Source of the DNA: Desulfobulbus sp.
GTDB taxonomy: Bacteria; Desulfobacterota; Desulfobulbia; Desulfobulbales; Desulfobulbaceae
Direction of reading: 5' to 3'
Length of the DNA stretch: 10,481 bases
Assembly: GCA_017998195.1 (NCBI GenBank)
Contig: JAGODN010000048.1
Span: 1 to 10,481 of the forward strand
In this document: positions 7,812 through 10,481 of the stretch, in pieces
Position numbering within the stretch: the first letter of the stretch is position 1
Layout: each line of letters opens with the position of its first letter
Notes under the pieces: model-generated
Database searches by the model: none
What the model saw: the letters and a program-made list of their open reading frames with translations, nothing else
What the model was told of the DNA's origin: nothing
Program-made: the position numbers and the translations under genes

Positions 7812-7840
7812 CTTATACTAAAGGGCCGGCGCCTTGACCA
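7812..7840 (-). promoter_or_regulatory. Predicted promoter for rpsO inside the 3' end of truB
   Basis: On the minus strand TGGTCA (7835-7840, four of six -35 bases) is followed by a 17-bp spacer and TATAAG (7812-7817, five of six -10 bases). The predicted start, near 7805, lies just before the first leader hairpin. The -10 overlaps the truB stop codon. It would give rpsO-pnp a supply independent of the infB operon, as in E. coli. Confidence 0.45.
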
Positions 7841-8601
7841 GCTGAAACCGTGGCCGGCCCGACCAGGCGCAGGGCCTCGTCGATGGCCAGGCGGCCGGCG
7901 AGCAGCCGTTCGCGGCCGCCTGCCTGGTCCAGGGCCTCGCCCGGCACGCTGTGATCCACCGTGAACGGTCCGCTGGCGGTGCGCCGCAGGCGCACCAGGT
8001 GCGCCCCGCAGCCCAGCGACCGGCCGATGTCCGCGGCCAGCACGCGGATGTAGGTGCCGCGACTGCAGCGCACCTCGATGTCCAGTTGGGCGCGCTCCGG
8101 GTCATACCCGCGGCAGACGAGCGTGTCGATGACGATCGGCCGCGGCGCCTTGTCGATGTGCACCCCCTGGCGGGCATAGGCGTACAGCGGTTTGCCCCGG
8201 TGCTTGACCGCCGAGAAGGCCGGCGGCGCCTGCAGCTGCGGTCCGGTGAGGGCGGCCAGGCAGGCGTCGATGGCCGCCCGGTCGAGCGCGGGCACGGGCG
8301 CGGTGGCAATGATCGCCCCCTCGGGGTCCAGGGTCGAGGTCTCGACCCCGAGCTGCAGCCCGGCCACATAGGTCTTGCCGCCGGTCATGAACCGCTCGAT
8401 GTGGCGGGTGGCGGTGCGGCCCGCGCAGACGACGAGCAGGCCGGTGGCAAAGGGATCGAGGGTGCCGGCGTGACCGACCTTTTTGATCCCCAGAAGCCGG
8501 CGGACGCGGCGGACAATGGCGAACGAACTCAAGCCGGCGGGCTTGTCCACCAGGAAGACCCAGCCCTCGCCCGCTGCCGCGGGATCGCTCGCCACCGTCA
8601 T
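7813..8601 (-). CDS. truB: tRNA pseudouridine(55) synthase, short C terminus
   Basis: This 262-residue enzyme converts U55 to pseudouridine in the T loop of tRNAs. The catalytic domain is complete: DKPAGLSS (about 19-26), the catalytic loop GHAGTLDPFATGLL with Asp49, KTYVAGLQLGVETSTLDPEG (about 76-95), FSAVKHRGKPLYAYAR, and RCSRGTYIRVLAADIGRSLG followed by LRRTASGPF. After AIDEAL the chain runs only another 17 residues, whereas TruB proteins of about 300 residues continue into a PUA-like RNA-binding tail, so that tail is missing here. The last codons overlap the predicted rpsO promoter. The ATG at 8599-8601 lies three bases after the nrnA stop with no clear Shine-Dalgarno, suggesting translational coupling. 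It lies in the infB-rbfA-nrnA-truB cluster. Confidence 0.95.
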   Translation of the reverse strand: MTVASDPAAAGEGWVFLVDKPAGLSSFAIVRRVRRLLGIKKVGHAGTLDPFATGLLVVCAGRTATRHIERFMTGGKTYVAGLQLGVETSTLDPEGAIIATAPVPALDRAAIDACLAALTGPQLQAPPAFSAVKHRGKPLYAYARQGVHIDKAPRPIVIDTLVCRGYDPERAQLDIEVRCSRGTYIRVLAADIGRSLGCGAHLVRLRRTASGPFTVDHSVPGEALDQAGGRERLLAGRLAIDEALRLVGPATVSAGQGAGPLV

Positions 8602-8604
8602 CCG

Positions 8605-9597
8605 TCAGGGCTGCATCGCCTCGGCGAGCATGGGCAGCAGTTCGTCGCGCAGGGTGTCGAGGCGGACGCCGCGCACGCGAAAGCCGCTGGCGTTGCGGTG
8701 GCCGCCACCGCCGAAGCGGGCCGCCACCAGGGAGACGTCGCACTGGCCCTTGGCGCGCAGGCTCACCGAGACCAGATCCTCGGCCACCTCCTTGAGGAAC
8801 ACCGCCACCCGCACCGAGCGGATCGCCCGCGGAAAATTGATGAACTGCTCGGTGTCCTCCATGGTGGTGAAGGTCCGCTCGAGCATGTTCCGGGTGACCC
8901 GGATGACGGCGATGCGGTCCCGCTCGTGCATCTCCAGGGTGGCCAGGACCTCCTGCATCAGGCGGACGCGGCCGAGCGAGTAGTTGTCGAACAGGTTGCC
9001 GGCCACGTTTGCCGGCCGCGCCCCGCAGCGCACCAGTTCCGCCGCCACCTGGAAGGTGTGGGTGCTGGTGGAGTCGTAGCGGAACGAGCCGGTGTCGGCG
9101 CTGATCGCCGCGAACAGGCATTCCGCCGCCCGGGGGGTCAGTTCCGCCCCCAGGGCCGTGGCCAGGTCGACGATCATCTCGCCGGTGGAGGAGCGGTGCG
9201 GCTCGATCCAGTGGCAGTCGCCGAAACCGAAGTTGCCCTGGTGGTGGTCAATGACCGCCAGCGGCCGGAAGCTCATCAGTTCCCGGCTTTCCCGTCCCAG
9301 CCGCCCCTCGTCGCCGCAGTCCAGGCAGATGCTGACCAGGTCGTCAGCGGCCCGGTTGACGAACTCCCGCACCCGGGCCATGTCGGTCTGGGGCCGGCCG
9401 GCGCCCGGCAGGAAGCGGTAGAGCGGCGACACCGGCTCCTCCAGGTAGCTGAGCACCTGCTTGCCCTGGCCTTCGAGCATCTCGGCCAGGCCGAGCAAGG
9501 AGCCGAGGGCGTCGGCGTCCGGGTTGCAGTGGGTCATGAGCAGGGCATGGCCCCGGTCCCGCACCAGCGCGAGCACCGCCTCGTCAGGACGGTTCAT
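8605..9597 (-). CDS. nrnA: DHH/DHHA1 phosphoesterase, NrnA-like (nanoRNase / pAp phosphatase)
   Basis: This 330-residue protein has the usual two-domain layout. The DHH domain shows HCNPDAD (His23, Asp27, Asp29), CLDCGD (Asp93), VIDHHQGN (Asp117-His118-His119) and SADTG (Asp168), which together bind two Mn ions. The DHHA1 domain ends with GGGGHRNASGF (296-306), which binds substrate. NrnA family members degrade 2-5-nt oligoribonucleotides, and many also dephosphorylate 3'-phosphoadenosine 5'-phosphate; which activity dominates here cannot be read from sequence. Placement between rbfA and truB, near pnp, fits a role in finishing RNA decay. The ATG at 9595-9597 has AAGGAG upstream and overlaps the end of rbfA by 14 bases; its stop is three bases before truB. 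Confidence 0.93.
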   Translation of the reverse strand: MNRPDEAVLALVRDRGHALLMTHCNPDADALGSLLGLAEMLEGQGKQVLSYLEEPVSPLYRFLPGAGRPQTDMARVREFVNRAADDLVSICLDCGDEGRLGRESRELMSFRPLAVIDHHQGNFGFGDCHWIEPHRSSTGEMIVDLATALGAELTPRAAECLFAAISADTGSFRYDSTSTHTFQVAAELVRCGARPANVAGNLFDNYSLGRVRLMQEVLATLEMHERDRIAVIRVTRNMLERTFTTMEDTEQFINFPRAIRSVRVAVFLKEVAEDLVSVSLRAKGQCDVSLVAARFGGGGHRNASGFRVRGVRLDTLRDELLPMLAEAMQP

Positions 9598-9985
9598 CGT
9601 TCCGCTCCTTCTCGATCTGCCGGAACAGGTCGTCGATCCGCTGCACCTCCTCGTTGCGGTTGTCGAAGAAGAACAGCAGGTCCGGGGTATAGCGCATGTT
9701 CAGGATCTTGGCCAGGTGGCTGCGGAAGTAGCCGCGGGCGCGGCGCATGGCCGCCAGCGCCGGTTGGCTCGCCATGCCGGCCGGCAGGGTGAAGTAGACC
9801 TTGGCCTGCTTGAGGTCCGGGGTGACCACCACCCGGCTGATGGCCACGCCGGCCAGGCGCGGGTCGCCGGCGTCCCGCAGGAGCAGGAGCGACAGCTCGT
9901 TCCGGACCGCCTCGGCCACCCGCTGCGGCCGCGAGCTTGCCGGCCGTCCCAGTCCGGGCAGTTTGAAATCGAACTCCATGTCCAT
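9584..9985 (-). CDS. rbfA: 30S ribosome-binding factor A
   Basis: This 133-residue single-domain KH-like protein binds immature 30S subunits and helps 16S rRNA maturation, also in the cold. The family pattern is clear: RPQRVAEAVRNELSLLL helix (about 19-35), DPRLAGVAISRVVVTPDLKQAKVYFT (41-66), and the helix-strand GYFRSHLAKILNMRYTPDLLFFFD (about 85-108). Start: ATG at 9983-9985, 13 nt after the infB stop codon, with only a weak GGGA upstream; ATG at 9977-9979, two codons later, is an equally possible start. The N-terminal stretch of about 18 residues before the domain is poorly conserved in the family. Its 3' end overlaps nrnA by 14 bases, so the two are probably translated together. Confidence 0.95.
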   Translation of the reverse strand: MDMEFDFKLPGLGRPASSRPQRVAEAVRNELSLLLLRDAGDPRLAGVAISRVVVTPDLKQAKVYFTLPAGMASQPALAAMRRARGYFRSHLAKILNMRYTPDLLFFFDNRNEEVQRIDDLFRQIEKERNDEPS

Positions 9986-9996
9986 TCCCGGCGCCG

Positions 9997-10481
9997 TTAC
10001 AGCGTGGCCTCCACCTCGTCGAGAACAAAGGCTTCGATGTGGTCGCCGATCTTGATATCATTGTAGTTCTCGATACCGATACCGCACTCGAAACCGGTGA
10101 GCACCTCCTTGACGTCATCCTTGAAGCGGCGCAGGGAGCCGAGCCGGCCGGTGAAGACGACCACGCCGTCTCGCAGCAGGCGAACCCGGGCGTTGCGCTC
10201 CATCTTGCCGGCAATCACCGAGCAGCCGGCCACGGTGCCGACCTTGGGCACGGAGAAGGTCTCGCGCACCTCGGCGGTGCCGATCACCCGTTCCTCGAAG
10301 GTCGGTTCGAGCATGCCCTTCATGGCCTTCTCGATGTCCTCCAGCGCGTGGTAGATGACGTCGTAGGAGCGGACGTCGACCCCCTCGCGCTCGGCCAGTT
10401 CCTTGACCTTGACGCTCGGGCGGCCGTTGAAGCCGATGATGATCGCGTCCGAGGCGGCGGCCAGGTGAATGGCGTTCTCGG
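9997..10481 (-). CDS. infB: Translation initiation factor IF-2, C-terminal part (runs off the right edge)
   Basis: The last 160 codons are present; the gene continues beyond the window. The fragment covers most of IF-2 domain 3 (SDAIIIGFNGRPSVKVKELA, then VRSYDVIYHALEDIEKAMKGML) and all of the C-terminal domain that holds initiator fMet-tRNA (IGTAEVRETF, VGTVAGCSVIAGK, RLLRDGVVVFTG, SLRRFKDDVKEV, FECGIGIENYNDIKIGD). IF-2 is the GTPase that brings initiator tRNA to the 30S and promotes subunit joining; the G domain lies off the edge. The TAA at 9997-9999 is followed 11 bases later by rbfA, the usual nusA-infB-rbfA order, and I see no terminator between them. The frame is intact throughout. Confidence 0.97.
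   Translation of the reverse strand, partial: ENAIHLAAASDAIIIGFNGRPSVKVKELAEREGVDVRSYDVIYHALEDIEKAMKGMLEPTFEERVIGTAEVRETFSVPKVGTVAGCSVIAGKMERNARVRLLRDGVVVFTGRLGSLRRFKDDVKEVLTGFECGIGIENYNDIKIGDHIEAFVLDEVEATL

Noticed and set aside
7951..9792. 613-codon open frame on the plus strand opposite truB, nrnA and part of rbfA
   Set aside because: Spans three well-supported genes on the other strand and their junctions; composition typical of a GC-rich shadow frame.

Overview
The window is ordinary, high-G+C bacterial chromosome, nearly all of it core genes. Gene content and order (infB-rbfA-nrnA-truB-rpsO-pnp, an NtrB-like multi-PAS kinase, an S21 gene, an XerD-type recombinase) would fit a Desulfobacterota/deltaproteobacterial genome, but the phylum is an inference. 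I see no tRNA, rRNA, CRISPR array, transposase, phage gene or defence system.

Layout, left to right. The left edge (1-107, minus) holds the first 35 codons of a D-alanine--D-alanine ligase. After a 267-bp spacer with a good promoter comes rpsU (plus), closed by a hairpin terminator. An XerD-type recombinase (plus) starts just behind that terminator and ends 12 bp from the convergent stop of a PAS/PAS sensor histidine kinase (minus). From there to the right edge every gene lies on the minus strand. In transcription order they are: infB (3' end only), rbfA, nrnA, truB, rpsO, pnp, a strong terminator, dut, a YycJ-like metallo-hydrolase, and the kinase.

The right part joins translation initiation (IF-2), ribosome maturation (RbfA), tRNA pseudouridylation (TruB), a 30S protein (S15) and RNA decay (PNPase, NrnA): the classic nusA/infB cluster continuing into rpsO-pnp. 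The middle part joins nucleotide-pool sanitation (dUTPase), a metallo-beta-lactamase-fold nuclease-like enzyme and a signalling kinase without an adjacent response regulator.

The least ordinary material is non-coding. (a) The rpsO leader has a predicted promoter inside the 3' end of truB, a 15-bp bulged hairpin, a six-base loop exactly complementary to a downstream loop, and an alternative hairpin that holds the Shine-Dalgarno; it looks like a candidate S15 autoregulatory RNA. (b) The rpsO-pnp spacer holds a run of hairpins, including a roughly 68-bp imperfect palindrome placed where E. coli has the RNase III-processed pnp leader. Neither has been tested. I found no convincing new protein system.
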